64,000 bases of DNA, from contig NZ_CP012150.1 in assembly GCF_001187505.1 (NCBI RefSeq), forward strand, positions 4,994,048 to 5,058,047. The letters run 5' to 3'. The position numbers were made by a program, and so were the translations under genes. The notes beneath the pieces were generated by a model. The model had not been told where the DNA came from. It worked only from the letters and a program-made list of their open reading frames with translations, and did no database searches. Each line of letters opens with the position of its first letter. Position 1 is the stretch's first letter. This document shows positions 16,786 through 25,598 of this stretch, piece by piece. This DNA is from Mycolicibacterium goodii. Its GTDB lineage: Bacteria > Actinomycetota > Actinomycetes > Mycobacteriales > Mycobacteriaceae.

Positions 16786-18000
16786 ATGAGGAGGACCACG
16801 CTGACCGGGCCAGACACCACCGCCGCCGTCGACCACCCGACGGGACAGAGCGGAGAGCCACGTAAGAGTGGCGCACCCGTTATCGAGATCGACCACGTCA
16901 CGAAGCGGTTCGCCGACTACGTGGCGGTGGCCGATGCCGACTTTTCCATCGCGCAGGGCGAGTTCTTCTCGATGCTCGGCCCGTCGGGTTGCGGCAAGAC
17001 GACGACGCTGCGGATGATCGCCGGTTTCGAGAGCCCCACCGAAGGTGCGATCCGGCTCGAAGGTGTCGATGTCTCGCGCGTTCCGCCGCACAAACGCAAC
17101 GTCAACACCGTGTTTCAGCACTATGCACTGTTCCCGCACATGACGGTGTGGGACAACGTCGCGTACGGACCGCGCAGTGCGAAGAAGGACAAGGCGGAGA
17201 TCAAGCGCAGCGTCGACGAGCTGCTCGAGATCGTCAAGCTCAGCGACTTCGCCAAGCGCAAGCCCGCGCAGTTGTCCGGTGGCCAGCAACAGCGCGTCGC
17301 ACTCGCCCGTGCACTGGTCAACTACCCGAGCGCACTGTTGCTCGACGAGCCGCTGGGCGCGCTCGACCTCAAACTGCGCCATGCAATGCAGTTCGAGCTC
17401 AAGCGGATTCAGCGCGAGGTCGGCATCACCTTCATCTACGTCACGCACGATCAGGAAGAGGCGCTCACGATGAGCGACCGGATCGCGGTGATGAACGCCG
17501 GCAACGTCGAGCAGATCGGAACGCCCACCGAGATCTACGACAAACCCGCCACCGTGTTCGTCGCGAGCTTCATCGGCCAGGCCAACCTGTGGCCCGGCCG
17601 CCAGACCGGCCGCACCAACGGTGCCTATGTCGACGTCGAGGTGCTCGGCACGACGTTGAAGGCCAAGCCCGGTGACACCGCGATCGAGGCGGGCGGACAT
17701 GCCACGCTGATGATCCGGCCCGAGCGGGTCCGGGTCTCGGTCGACGCACCGACCGGCGACATCGCCACGGTGCCCGCGACGGTGACCGACCTGACGTTCC
17801 AAGGGCCCGTGGTGCGCCTGTCGCTGGCGGCACCCGACGATTCGACGATCATCGCCCACGTGGGGGCCGAGCAGAACCTCCCGTTGCTGCGTCCCGGCGA
17901 CCGTGTGCACGTCAGTTGGGCGCCCGACGCGTCGCGCGTGCTGCCGGCAGCCGACATCCCCACCACCGAAGATCTCGAGGACATGCTGGACGACTCGTAG
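16786..18000 (+). CDS. potA: Polyamine-type ABC transporter ATP-binding protein (PotA-like)
   Basis: The NBD has Walker [10 protein letters not shown], a canonical Q-loop [12 protein letters not shown], signature [15 protein letters not shown], Walker [12 protein letters not shown] and the H-loop [11 protein letters not shown]-terminal TOBE-like domain (RPERVRVSV, about residue 290) follows. It should power uptake of spermidine/putrescine or a related compound with the following binding protein and two permeases. The start is uncertain: ATG 16786 is used here, but a perfect AGGAGG at 16789-16794 lies inside those first codons with ideal spacing to CTG 16801, which may be the real start. At 404 residues it is slightly longer than typical PotA owing to an N-terminal extension. 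Confidence 0.88.
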   Translation: MRRTTLTGPDTTAAVDHPTGQSGEPRKSGAPVIEIDHVTKRFADYVAVADADFSIAQGEFFSMLGPSGCGKTTTLRMIAGFESPTEGAIRLEGVDVSRVPPHKRNVNTVFQHYALFPHMTVWDNVAYGPRSAKKDKAEIKRSVDELLEIVKLSDFAKRKPAQLSGGQQQRVALARALVNYPSALLLDEPLGALDLKLRHAMQFELKRIQREVGITFIYVTHDQEEALTMSDRIAVMNAGNVEQIGTPTEIYDKPATVFVASFIGQANLWPGRQTGRTNGAYVDVEVLGTTLKAKPGDTAIEAGGHATLMIRPERVRVSVDAPTGDIATVPATVTDLTFQGPVVRLSLAAPDDSTIIAHVGAEQNLPLLRPGDRVHVSWAPDASRVLPAADIPTTEDLEDMLDDS

Positions 18001-18066
18001 TCTCTGCCAGTCGCCGAAAACCCTTCCCTGAACGACGATCGCGCACGGATTGAAGAAAGGTCGCCC

Positions 18067-19260
18067 ATGCCGAACAACATCGACCCTCAGCTTTTCGCTC
18101 GTCTTGCCGCCAACCGCACCTCCCGACGCCGTTTCCTCGGCGGTGGCGCAGCAGCCGCTGCGGCCCTCGCCCTCGGCCCCGCCGTGCTGGCCGCCTGCGG
18201 CAGCGGGGGCAACGGCGGTTCCGAGGCCACTTCGGCTGCGCCCGATGACGGTTCGCCGGCGTCCGGCACCCTGCGGATCTCGAACTGGCCGCTGTACATG
18301 GCCGACGGCTTCGTCGCGGCATTCCAGACCGCGTCCGGTTTGACGGTCGACTACAAGGAAGACTTCAACGACAACGAGCAGTGGTTCGCCAAGGTCAAGG
18401 AGCCGCTGTCGCGCAAGCAGGACATCGGCGCGGACCTCGTCGTACCGACCGAGTTCATGGCCGCCCGGTTGATGGGCCTCAACTGGCTCAACGAGATCAA
18501 CGAATCGCGTGTGCCGAACAAGAAGAACCTGCGCGAGGATCTGCTGAACTCCAAAGTCGACCCGGGCCGCAAGTACACGGCTCCGTACATGACGGGCATG
18601 GTCGGCATCGCCTACAACCGAGCGGCGACCGGACGCGACATCACCAAGATCGACGATCTGTGGGATCCGGCGTTCAAGGGTCGCGTCAGCCTGCTCTCCG
18701 ACGTGCAGGACGGCCTGGGCATGATCATGCAGTGGCAGGGCAGCTCGGTCGAGGACCCGACCGCCGAGAGTGTGCAGAAGGCGGCCGACTTCGTCCGGGA
18801 GCAGAAGGACAGGGGCCAGATCCGGCGGTTCACCGGCAACGACTACGCCGACGACCTCGCCTCCGGCAATGTGGCTGTCGCCCAGGCGTATTCGGGTGAC
18901 GTGGTCCAGCTCCAGGCCGACAACCCCGATCTCAAGTTCGTGGTGCCCGAGTCCGGCGGCGACTGGTTCATCGACACCATGGTCATCCCGTACACCACCC
19001 AGAACCAGAAGGCCGCCGAAGCCTGGATCGACTACGTCTACGACCGCGCGAACTACGCCAAGCTCGTGGCCTTCACGCAGTACGTACCCGTGCTGTCCGA
19101 CATGACCGACGAGCTGGCGAAGATCGATCCGGGAGTCGCCAACAACCCGTTGATCAACCCGCCTGCCGAGATGTCGGCCAAGCTGAAGTCGTGGGCGGCG
19201 CTGACCGACGAGCAGACCCAGGAATTCAACACCATCTACACCCAAGTGACCGGAGGCTGA
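18067..19260 (+). CDS. potD: Polyamine-type ABC transporter substrate-binding lipoprotein (PotD-like)
   Basis: The 397-residue protein starts with a twin-arginine signal (SRRRFLGG, residues 19-26) and a lipobox LAAC (about residue 44), so it is probably exported folded by Tat and lipid-anchored. The mature part is a type 2 periplasmic-binding fold with the PotD-like features ISNWPLYM, DLVVPTEFMAARLMG and PYMTGMVGIAYN. GAAAGG precedes the ATG. It lies between the ATPase (66 bases) and the permeases. The substrate could be putrescine, spermidine or another cationic amine; this is inferred from the family. Confidence 0.9.
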   Translation: MPNNIDPQLFARLAANRTSRRRFLGGGAAAAAALALGPAVLAACGSGGNGGSEATSAAPDDGSPASGTLRISNWPLYMADGFVAAFQTASGLTVDYKEDFNDNEQWFAKVKEPLSRKQDIGADLVVPTEFMAARLMGLNWLNEINESRVPNKKNLREDLLNSKVDPGRKYTAPYMTGMVGIAYNRAATGRDITKIDDLWDPAFKGRVSLLSDVQDGLGMIMQWQGSSVEDPTAESVQKAADFVREQKDRGQIRRFTGNDYADDLASGNVAVAQAYSGDVVQLQADNPDLKFVVPESGGDWFIDTMVIPYTTQNQKAAEAWIDYVYDRANYAKLVAFTQYVPVLSDMTDELAKIDPGVANNPLINPPAEMSAKLKSWAALTDEQTQEFNTIYTQVTGG

Positions 19261-19263
19261 TCG

Positions 19264-20139
19264 TTGGCCGGTGTAGCCACCAGTAGCAGGCAGCGGAGCA
19301 AGATCGCCCCCTACCTGATGATCTTGCCCGCGCTGGTGTACCTCGGGATCTTTTTCGTGGTGCCGTTCTTCTCGCTGGCGCGCACCTCGCTGTCGTCGTC
19401 CGGTGGGTCGATCTATCTGCCCACGCTGACGTTCGACTGGAACTTCGGCAACTACCTGCACGCGTTCACCGCCTACCAGGACCAGATCCTGCGCTCGTTC
19501 GGCTACGCGTTCGTGGCCACCGTGTTGTGCGTGATCCTGGCGTTCCCGCTGGCCTACGTGATCGCGTTCAAGGCGGGCCGGTTCAAGAATCTGATCCTGG
19601 GCCTGGTGATCCTGCCCTTCTTCGTGACGTTCCTGATCCGCACGATCGCGTGGAAAACCATTCTGGCCGACGACGGTTGGGTGGTCAGTGCGCTCGGTTC
19701 GGTCGGTCTGCTGCCCGACGAGGGTCGGCTGCTGTCGACCCCGTGGGCGGTGATCGGCGGCCTCACCTACAACTGGATCATCTTCATGATCCTGCCGCTG
19801 TACGTGAGCCTGGAGAAGATCGACCCGCGGCTCATCGAGGCGTCGAAGGACCTTTATTCGTCCAACAGCCGCAGCTTCACGAAAGTGATTCTGCCGCTGT
19901 CGATGCCGGGTGTGCTCGCGGGCAGCATGCTGGTGTTCATCCCCGCGGTCGGCGATTTCATCAACGCCGACTATCTGGGCAGCACACAGACCACGATGAT
20001 CGGCAACGTCATCCAGAAACAATTCCTGGTGGTCAAGGACTACCCGGCGGCCGCGGCGCTGAGCATGGTGCTGATGGCCATCATCCTGGTCGGCGTTCTG
20101 ATGTACACCCGCGCCCTCGGTACGGAGGACCTGGTATGA
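19264..20139 (+). CDS. potB: Polyamine-type ABC transporter permease (PotB-like)
   Basis: The 291-residue permease has about six helices. It carries the cytoplasmic EAA-type loop EASKDLYSSNSRSFTKVILPLSMPG, which contacts the ATPase. TTG 19264 is the start, with GGAGG eight bases upstream at the end of potD, only three bases after that stop. The last codons overlap the PotC-like gene (ATGA). Normal length for the family. Confidence 0.88.
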   Translation: MAGVATSSRQRSKIAPYLMILPALVYLGIFFVVPFFSLARTSLSSSGGSIYLPTLTFDWNFGNYLHAFTAYQDQILRSFGYAFVATVLCVILAFPLAYVIAFKAGRFKNLILGLVILPFFVTFLIRTIAWKTILADDGWVVSALGSVGLLPDEGRLLSTPWAVIGGLTYNWIIFMILPLYVSLEKIDPRLIEASKDLYSSNSRSFTKVILPLSMPGVLAGSMLVFIPAVGDFINADYLGSTQTTMIGNVIQKQFLVVKDYPAAAALSMVLMAIILVGVLMYTRALGTEDLV

Positions 20140-20984
20140 CCACGACCGCGATGGCGGAAGCCACCGACACCACCGCCGAACCGAAAGTCGTCAAGGGCAC
20201 GCGGCGCTGGGGTGATGTGGGTCTGCGGATCGTCGCCGGCCTGGTTCTGCTGTACCTGTTCCTGCCGATCTTCGTGATCGTGTTGTTCTCGTTCAACAAT
20301 CCGGCGGGCAAATTCAACTACACCTGGCAGGGTTTCACCCTCGACAACTGGAAGAACCCCTTCAAGTACCCGGCGCTGACCGAGGCGCTGAAGTTGAGCC
20401 TCAACGTGGCCGCGGTGTCCACCTCAATCGCACTCGTCCTCGGCACCCTCGTCGCCATCGCGCTGGTACGCCAGCGGTGGCGCGGCCAGCGGGCCGTCGA
20501 CACGTTCCTGGTGCTGCCGCTCACCGCGCCCGAAGTCGTGATGGGTGCATCGCTGCTCACCCTGTTCCTCGACCTCAACTGGGCCGCGGGCTATTCCACG
20601 ATCGTCATCGCGCACATCGCATTCCAGATCAGCTTCATCGCGATGACGGTCCGGGCCCGGGTGCGTGGATTCGACTGGACGCTCGAGGATGCCTCGATGG
20701 ACCTCGGGGCGAGCCCGACCCGCACGTTCTTCAAGGTGACCCTGCCGCTGATCGTGCCCGGCATCGTGGCCGCGGCGATGCTGTCGTTCGCGCTGTCGCT
20801 CGACGACTTCATCATCACCTACTTCGTCAGCGGATCCACCGTGACCTACCCGCTGTACGTCAACGCGGCGGTCAAGGCCGCGGTGCCACCACAGATCAAC
20901 GTGCTGGCAACCGCGATCCTGGTGATCAGCCTGATGCTGCTCGCCGCAGGAACCCTGTACCGGCGCAAGCGCATCGAGGTCTAA
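20136..20984 (+). CDS. potC: Polyamine-type ABC transporter permease (PotC-like)
   Basis: The 282-residue permease has about six helices and the EAA-loop EDASMDLGASPTRTFFKVTLP typical of PotC. FALSLDDFIITYFVSG is a strongly conserved PotC segment. ATG 20136 overlaps the PotB stop by four bases, so translation is coupled. The TAA stop overlaps the stop of the convergent Ddn-like gene (CTAA at 20981-20984). It forms the transmembrane heterodimer with the preceding gene product. Confidence 0.88.
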   Translation: MTTTAMAEATDTTAEPKVVKGTRRWGDVGLRIVAGLVLLYLFLPIFVIVLFSFNNPAGKFNYTWQGFTLDNWKNPFKYPALTEALKLSLNVAAVSTSIALVLGTLVAIALVRQRWRGQRAVDTFLVLPLTAPEVVMGASLLTLFLDLNWAAGYSTIVIAHIAFQISFIAMTVRARVRGFDWTLEDASMDLGASPTRTFFKVTLPLIVPGIVAAAMLSFALSLDDFIITYFVSGSTVTYPLYVNAAVKAAVPPQINVLATAILVISLMLLAAGTLYRRKRIEV

Positions 20985-21337
20985 GTCGCGTCGAACTGGA
21001 CGGTGACCGACACCTTGCCTGCGTCGTCGCGGTGTGCGACGGCATGGCCGGTGCGGTCGGCGCCGTCCAGCCCGACCAGCGTGATGGGTCCGCCTTCGCC
21101 GAGGAAGTTGCGCCACCACGTCTTCCGGTCGGGCATCTCGACCCGGATCACCACCCGGTCGGACATTTTCCGGTAGCCGACCGGAGTCTCGAACGTCTGG
21201 CCCGAGCGTCGGCCCGTGTACCGGATGACGATCACGCCGCGGCGCACCAGCGATCCGACCACGGGTACGCGGGTGAGCCGGGAGAATGCGCCGTTGACGG
21301 CACGGACGAACATCAGATCGTTCATGGAGCGGGCCAT
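20981..21337 (-). CDS. Ddn-like (deazaflavin-dependent nitroreductase family) small protein
   Basis: The 118-residue protein has the family's VIRYTGRRSGQ-x-FETPVGY motif, which in Ddn-type enzymes of mycobacteria packs against F420 or quinone. The remainder, RKTWWRNFLGEGGP, fits the same split-barrel fold. ATG 21337 is used; an open frame 19 codons further upstream has no support. There is no clear ribosome site, so translation may depend on the EamA gene 28 bases upstream. It ends in a four-base overlap with potC. The substrate is unknown. Confidence 0.75.
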   Translation of the reverse strand: MARSMNDLMFVRAVNGAFSRLTRVPVVGSLVRRGVIVIRYTGRRSGQTFETPVGYRKMSDRVVIRVEMPDRKTWWRNFLGEGGPITLVGLDGADRTGHAVAHRDDAGKVSVTVQFDAT

Positions 21338-21365
21338 GTTCGGAGGGTATCCGCGGGGATCGCGA

Positions 21366-22250
21366 TCAACCAACCTCGACCGGTACCGGCGCATCGCGCG
21401 CGCCCGTCCGCGCTGCCCCGACCCCGGCGGCGACGACGCAGCACATCCCCACCACGCCGGCCAGGCCCGGCACCTGCGCGAGGATGACGAATCCGACCAC
21501 CATCGCGAAGGCAGGCTCCAGGCTCATCAGGGTGCCGAACGCGCCTGCGTTCAGCCGCCGCAGCGCCAGCATCTCGAGCGCGAACGGCACGACCGGCAGC
21601 AGGATCGCCAGACCGATGCCGATGAGCAGGATCTCGGGGGTCATCCGGCCGAGCACCGAGGGCCCGACCACGATCGTCGAGACCACACCGGCGACCGGCA
21701 TCGACACCGCAAGACCGTTGATCCCGGCGACCGCGTCGCCCACCCGTTGCGTGAGCAGGATGTAGCACGCCCAGCACACGGCTGCACCCAACGCGTAGAG
21801 CACACCCACGGGGTCGACATCCCCGGTCCACGGCTGCGTCAGCAGCAGGACACCCGCGCCGGCCAGACCGGGCCACAGCACACGGTTGAGGCCTTTGCCG
21901 TGGATCACCGCAACCGAGAGGGGGCCGAGGAACTCCAACGCCGCCGCGGTTCCGAGCGGGATGCGCGACAACGCCGCCATGAACAGCATCGTGACGCCCG
22001 CGGTGACGACGCCCAACACCACACACGTGCCGAACGCCGACCGGCTGAAGGCAGAGGGACGGGGCCGCACGATGGCCAGCATCAGGACCCCCGCCCATGC
22101 GAGCCGCAGCCAGGCCGCACCCTCGGCGCCGATCTCGTCGATCAGCGACACCGCGAGGGCAAGGCCGACCTGCACACAGGCCATCGAGCCCATGGCCATC
22201 AGCGCGCCGGAGCGTGCGGGATTCGGAGTCACCACTGCATTGAAAGCCAC
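21366..22250 (-). CDS. EamA-family transporter (RhtA-like)
   Basis: The 294-residue protein has ten hydrophobic helices and two EamA repeats. The pattern [12 protein letters not shown] and [19 protein letters not shown] resembles RhtA-type threonine/homoserine exporters. GTG 22250 is the predicted start. The gene lies 48 bases downstream of the ECF sigma gene and may be in its operon, with the Ddn-like gene after it. An export role for amino acids or small metabolites is inferred from the family only. Confidence 0.85.
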   Translation of the reverse strand: MAFNAVVTPNPARSGALMAMGSMACVQVGLALAVSLIDEIGAEGAAWLRLAWAGVLMLAIVRPRPSAFSRSAFGTCVVLGVVTAGVTMLFMAALSRIPLGTAAALEFLGPLSVAVIHGKGLNRVLWPGLAGAGVLLLTQPWTGDVDPVGVLYALGAAVCWACYILLTQRVGDAVAGINGLAVSMPVAGVVSTIVVGPSVLGRMTPEILLIGIGLAILLPVVPFALEMLALRRLNAGAFGTLMSLEPAFAMVVGFVILAQVPGLAGVVGMCCVVAAGVGAARTGARDAPVPVEVG

Positions 22251-22298
22251 CGTGACCGTTCATGTCCACGTGATTTTCTTATACATACCGTTCGATGA

Positions 22299-22931
22299 TC
22301 ATGAACGATCCCTGACCGCGACGGCCAGATGGCCGTGGGCGATCAGAAACGCCCGGATCTTGCGTCGGGCATCGAAAACGCCTTTGTAGACCGCGTTTCG
22401 GGTGATGCCGAACCGCGCGGCGAGTTCGTCGAGGGGATCGCCGTCGACCACCGCGCCGATGAACAGTTGTCGTTGCCGCTCGGTGAGAACCACCCAGACC
22501 GCGCGTCGTACCGCGGCGATCGCGTCACGCGCCTCGACATGGTGGCTCGGTTCGGCGGTGAAACGCTCATCGTAGGCGTCCCAGTAGGCGTCCCAGAGGT
22601 GCACATGACAATGGGCCCGCCACCGTTTGAGTTTGTTCAGCACCTCGAACACCACGAACGTGTAAACCCATGTGGTGAACCGACTCTCGCCGCGATAGCT
22701 GCCGAGTTTGGCGAGAATCGCCACCATCGCGTCGGCCGCCGCCTGATGCGCCATGTCATCGAGCTCCACCCCACTCACCGGCGCGTTGCGCCGATGGAGT
22801 TCGCGCCGAGCGATCTTCAACAGCATGGCGTGCAGATCGGTGACCGCACAGTGGTACACCTGCAGGTCCGTCGCGCGCAGGCCGGCGACCCACTCCGTGC
22901 AACTGCGCTCCCACACGGGCACGTCGGACAT
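22299..22931 (-). CDS. ECF-family RNA polymerase sigma factor
   Basis: The 210-residue protein shows region 2 (GVELDDMAHQAAADAMVAIL, then GESRFTTWVYTFVVFEVLNK) and region 4 (LTERQRQLFIGAVVDGDPLDELA, ARFGITRNAVYKGVFDARRK). It is unlike SigH and has a longer linker rich in Trp, His and Tyr. ATG 22931 has GAGGAG seven bases upstream. No anti-sigma gene is adjacent; the following gene is an EamA transporter. A palindrome GCAATATATTGC lies about 32 bases before the start. The stimulus and regulon are unknown. Confidence 0.85.
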   Translation of the reverse strand: MSDVPVWERSCTEWVAGLRATDLQVYHCAVTDLHAMLLKIARRELHRRNAPVSGVELDDMAHQAAADAMVAILAKLGSYRGESRFTTWVYTFVVFEVLNKLKRWRAHCHVHLWDAYWDAYDERFTAEPSHHVEARDAIAAVRRAVWVVLTERQRQLFIGAVVDGDPLDELAARFGITRNAVYKGVFDARRKIRAFLIAHGHLAVAVRDRS

Positions 22932-22962
22932 CGCATTTCTCCTCGGCCGGCGATTCTGATAT

Positions 22963-22974
22963 GCAATATATTGC
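22963..22974. promoter_or_regulatory. AT-rich palindrome upstream of the ECF sigma gene
   Basis: GCAATATATTGC is a perfect 12-bp palindrome in an unusually AT-rich patch (22958-22990) of an otherwise GC-rich window. Its position about 32 bases before the start codon suits an operator overlapping the promoter. No binding factor can be named. Confidence 0.45.
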
Positions 22975-23070
22975 TAATCTGTCGGCAGTTATTCCGCGCT
23001 ACTTGGTGCGACGTTCCCTGCGTCGCCCCGGCCTACCCGGGGTACGGGGTGGCCGGCCGGCTGCGCGGGT

Positions 23071-23895
23071 TCACCGCGACGGCGGCGTGGTGGCGAGGAT
23101 CGGCCAGCAGATCTCGGTGGCCGTGAAGGCCACGAGGTCGGCTGCAGGCGCGCCGACGTAGCGCTCACGGATCGGCCCTTCCCGGCTGATCAGATGCTCG
23201 TAGACGTAGGCGCCCAGTTCGCCGTAACTGCGGTCGATGCCTGCCTGCGATCCGGGATGGACGAGCACCGCCACCTCCTGCTGCGGGATCGTCTGTACCT
23301 GAACCTGCGCGGGTACGGCCACCGGATGGCCAACCGGCACGTACAGCGTGGCCCGACCGCGCTCACCGGCGAACAACCCGCGGTCATAGATCCCACCCAT
23401 GGCCCCGCCCGGGCTCACACCCGAGCCGCTCAGCGCGGCGCTGAGGATGTCGGCACTTCGGGTGAACCACTCCCCGATGCCGGTGCCGTCGACTGTCGCG
23501 CTCACGCTCCAGACCTCGATCGCCGGTTCGAGGCGCACTTCGACCAGTGGGTGCGCCCGCACCGGGTCGAGCAGTTCCCGCAGTTCGACCACGGCGTCCC
23601 TGGTCTGCTCGAGCTGCTCTTCCATGCGGCGCAGATGCGCCGCGATGATCTCGTTGCGCGTGGCGCCGTGGTCCGCGGCGAGCAGGGCCTTGATGTCGGG
23701 GATCGGCATGTTCAGTTCACGGAACCGACGGATGATGTGCGCATCGTCGACCTGGCCGGTGTCGTAGAAGCGATAGCCGGTGTGGGCGTCGATGTGCGCG
23801 GGGACGAGGATCCCGATCTCGTGATAGTGACGCAGCGCCTTCCTGCTCAGATGGGTCATCACCGCGAAGTCCCCGATCGAGACACGTCCCGCCAC
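23071..23895 (-). CDS. MerR-family transcriptional regulator with GyrI-like effector domain
   Basis: The N-terminal 75 residues form a MerR winged helix (SIGDFAVMTHLSRKALRHYHE, YRFYDTGQVDD). A coiled-coil dimer helix follows (RRMEEQLEQTRDAVVELREL). The last 150 residues match the GyrI-like/BmrR-type small-molecule domain, here binding an unknown ligand. GTG 23895 is chosen because GGAGGG precedes it by four bases; the upstream part of the frame is promoter DNA. The promoter at 23933-23963 has the long 19-bp spacer that MerR proteins act on, so it is probably autoregulated. No obvious partner efflux gene is adjacent. Confidence 0.88.
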   Translation of the reverse strand: MAGRVSIGDFAVMTHLSRKALRHYHEIGILVPAHIDAHTGYRFYDTGQVDDAHIIRRFRELNMPIPDIKALLAADHGATRNEIIAAHLRRMEEQLEQTRDAVVELRELLDPVRAHPLVEVRLEPAIEVWSVSATVDGTGIGEWFTRSADILSAALSGSGVSPGGAMGGIYDRGLFAGERGRATLYVPVGHPVAVPAQVQVQTIPQQEVAVLVHPGSQAGIDRSYGELGAYVYEHLISREGPIRERYVGAPAADLVAFTATEICWPILATTPPSR

Positions 23896-23932
23896 AATGC
23901 CCTCCGCTGTCGTCGGCCGTCCGGTGCCCACC

Positions 23933-23963
23933 ATCGTGCACGTTCCCCCAGCGGCAAGGTCAA
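23933..23963 (-). promoter_or_regulatory. MerR-type promoter with 19-bp spacer and internal dyad
   Basis: On the minus strand TTGACC (23963-23958) and CACGAT (23938-23933) are separated by 19 bases, two more than normal, the hallmark of MerR-activated promoters. The spacer region contains an imperfect dyad (GACCTTGCC / GGGAACGTG, six of nine positions symmetric). Transcription would start about 30 bases before GTG 23895. Confidence 0.55.
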
Positions 23964-24006
23964 ACCTGACGGTGCGCACGGGCGCGTCCGACCTCCGCTC
24001 CCGGGC

Positions 24007-25119
24007 TCAGGCGCCGACGAGGAACTCGACGAGGACGTCGGCCATCGCGCGGATGGCGGTGCGCGCGATCACCTCGTAGCCGTGCGTACTCAGCGTCGGC
24101 ATGCACAACAGGGCGGCGCGCGGCGACTGTCCGTTGCTCTTGGCGTGCGAAGCATCCGACTCGAACGCGCCGAGCACCGCCGGCTGCGGATCCAGGCCGA
24201 GAGCGCCTGCGACCTCCACCAGTCGGTCGGCGACGTCCTTGTCGTAGACGCACTGCGCGTCGCTGTAGGCGACGATGGGGCCACCGGCGACGCGGGTGCC
24301 GTATTCCTGCTCGGTCGGCCCGACCTCGAGTGCCAACGTCAGGTCACCGGGCAGCGTGCGACTCGCGTAGGAGCCACCGGATCCGCCGATCTCCTCGTTG
24401 GTGGTGAACACGAAATAGGTGTCCCCCGGCGGACAGTGGTCACGACCGTGCAGGAGCCGTGCGGTCTGCAGCAGGGCGGTGACCACCGCGCGGTCGTCCA
24501 TGAAGTAGCAGCCGAGATAGTCGCCGACCCCGACGAGGGTCCGCTTGCTGCGGTCGATACACACCCTGGTGCCGATCCCTATGCCGGCGTCGCGCAACCC
24601 ATCCGGAGTGCGGCCGGTGAAGACGTACACATCGGGCCAGTCGAGGGCCTTGTCGCCCTGATCGGGTTTGGTCGCCCAGATGCGCGGGCTCTCGGCGGTG
24701 GTGTGCTCGGAGCCGAGAGCCAGTACCCCGCACAGCGTTTCGTGCTCACCGAGCATCGCCACCGGGCCCAGGCCGAAATTCGCCGGGTACATCGTGCCCA
24801 ACGGCGTGAGGGCGAGGGTGCCGTCGGGCTCGACCCGTTTGACGAGCATGGCGAGTTCGTCCATGTGCGCCATCACGCGCGTGGGTGCTACGTGCCCCGA
24901 GCTTTCCGGTGCTCCGCGCAGCAGACCGACGAGATTGCCTGCCGCGTCGGTCCATACCGCGTCGACGACAGGTTCGAGTTCACGGCGGCAGACTTCGCGG
25001 ACCGCGTCCTCCTGTCCGCACGGGCCGTAGGCCGACAGCAGTTCCTGAAGCAGCGCACGGGAGAACCCGTCGTCGTGATCAACCACCGGATAGGGGTTTC
25101 CGATGTCGACCGCAGGCAA
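24007..25119 (-). CDS. M42-family metallopeptidase (aminopeptidase-like)
   Basis: The 370-residue protein has all expected M42 metal and catalytic positions: AHMDE (His and Asp), GDYLGCYFMDDRAV (bridging Asp), TNEEIGGSG (catalytic and metal Glu), SDASHAKSNG (Asp) and the late STHGYEV (His). Family members are dodecameric aminopeptidases, or are annotated as endoglucanases. TTG 25119 is preferred: it lies 17 bases after the derI stop and has AGGGA about nine bases upstream. GTG 25086 is an alternative. The frame upstream overlaps derI and is not coding. It is the last gene of the tetritol operon, where a peptidase has no obvious place. Confidence 0.85.
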   Translation of the reverse strand: MPAVDIGNPYPVVDHDDGFSRALLQELLSAYGPCGQEDAVREVCRRELEPVVDAVWTDAAGNLVGLLRGAPESSGHVAPTRVMAHMDELAMLVKRVEPDGTLALTPLGTMYPANFGLGPVAMLGEHETLCGVLALGSEHTTAESPRIWATKPDQGDKALDWPDVYVFTGRTPDGLRDAGIGIGTRVCIDRSKRTLVGVGDYLGCYFMDDRAVVTALLQTARLLHGRDHCPPGDTYFVFTTNEEIGGSGGSYASRTLPGDLTLALEVGPTEQEYGTRVAGGPIVAYSDAQCVYDKDVADRLVEVAGALGLDPQPAVLGAFESDASHAKSNGQSPRAALLCMPTLSTHGYEVIARTAIRAMADVLVEFLVGA

Positions 25120-25136
25120 ACGTCGGTCCCTGCGGT

Positions 25137-25598
25137 CTACTTCGGGGCCGGCTCGTACCCGCAGATGGCGTCGACCTTCTCCGCCGATTTGCTTGCGGGG
25201 TCGAACTCGTAACCCAGCCATTCGCGGGCCAGGCGGCGCGCCAACTCCAGGCCCACCACCCGCTGGCCGAAGCACAGGACCTGCGCGTTGTTCGACAGCA
25301 CCGAACGCTCGACCGAGAAGCTGTCGTGGGCGGTGACGGCACGGATCCCGGGCACCTTGTTGGCGCTGATCGCCACGCCGAGTCCGGTCCCGCACACCAG
25401 CAGCGCGCGATCGGCCTTGCCGTCGGCGATCAGGCGGGCCGCGGCGACCGCGATATGCGGGTAGGCGGTGTCCTCATCCGAGCCGACACCGACGTCGATC
25501 ACCTCGGCCACGCGGTCATCGGCGGCGAGGTCACCCTTGAGCGCCTCCTTGTACTCGTAGCCGGCGTCATCTGAGCCGACAACGACTCGTAGAGCCAT
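25137..25598 (-). CDS. derI: RpiB-family isomerase, probable D-erythrulose 4-phosphate isomerase
   Basis: The 153-residue RpiB/LacAB fold protein has the phosphate and active-site segments [30 protein letters not shown] and [14 protein letters not shown]. Cys in VCGTG is the usual base. In the M. smegmatis tetritol pathway an RpiB homologue next to derK converts D-erythrulose 4-phosphate to D-erythrose 4-phosphate; the gene order here matches that description, recalled from the literature. ATG 25598 has AAGGAG eight bases upstream and overlaps the derK stop (TGATG). Ribose 5-phosphate isomerase is the alternative activity. Confidence 0.85.
   Translation of the reverse strand: MALRVVVGSDDAGYEYKEALKGDLAADDRVAEVIDVGVGSDEDTAYPHIAVAAARLIADGKADRALLVCGTGLGVAISANKVPGIRAVTAHDSFSVERSVLSNNAQVLCFGQRVVGLELARRLAREWLGYEFDPASKSAEKVDAICGYEPAPK

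Noticed and set aside
16600..20022. 1140-codon minus-strand frame across the polyamine transporter genes
   Set aside because: It spans several clear ABC transporter genes on the other strand. Its length results from GC-rich codon bias, and it has no recognisable domains.
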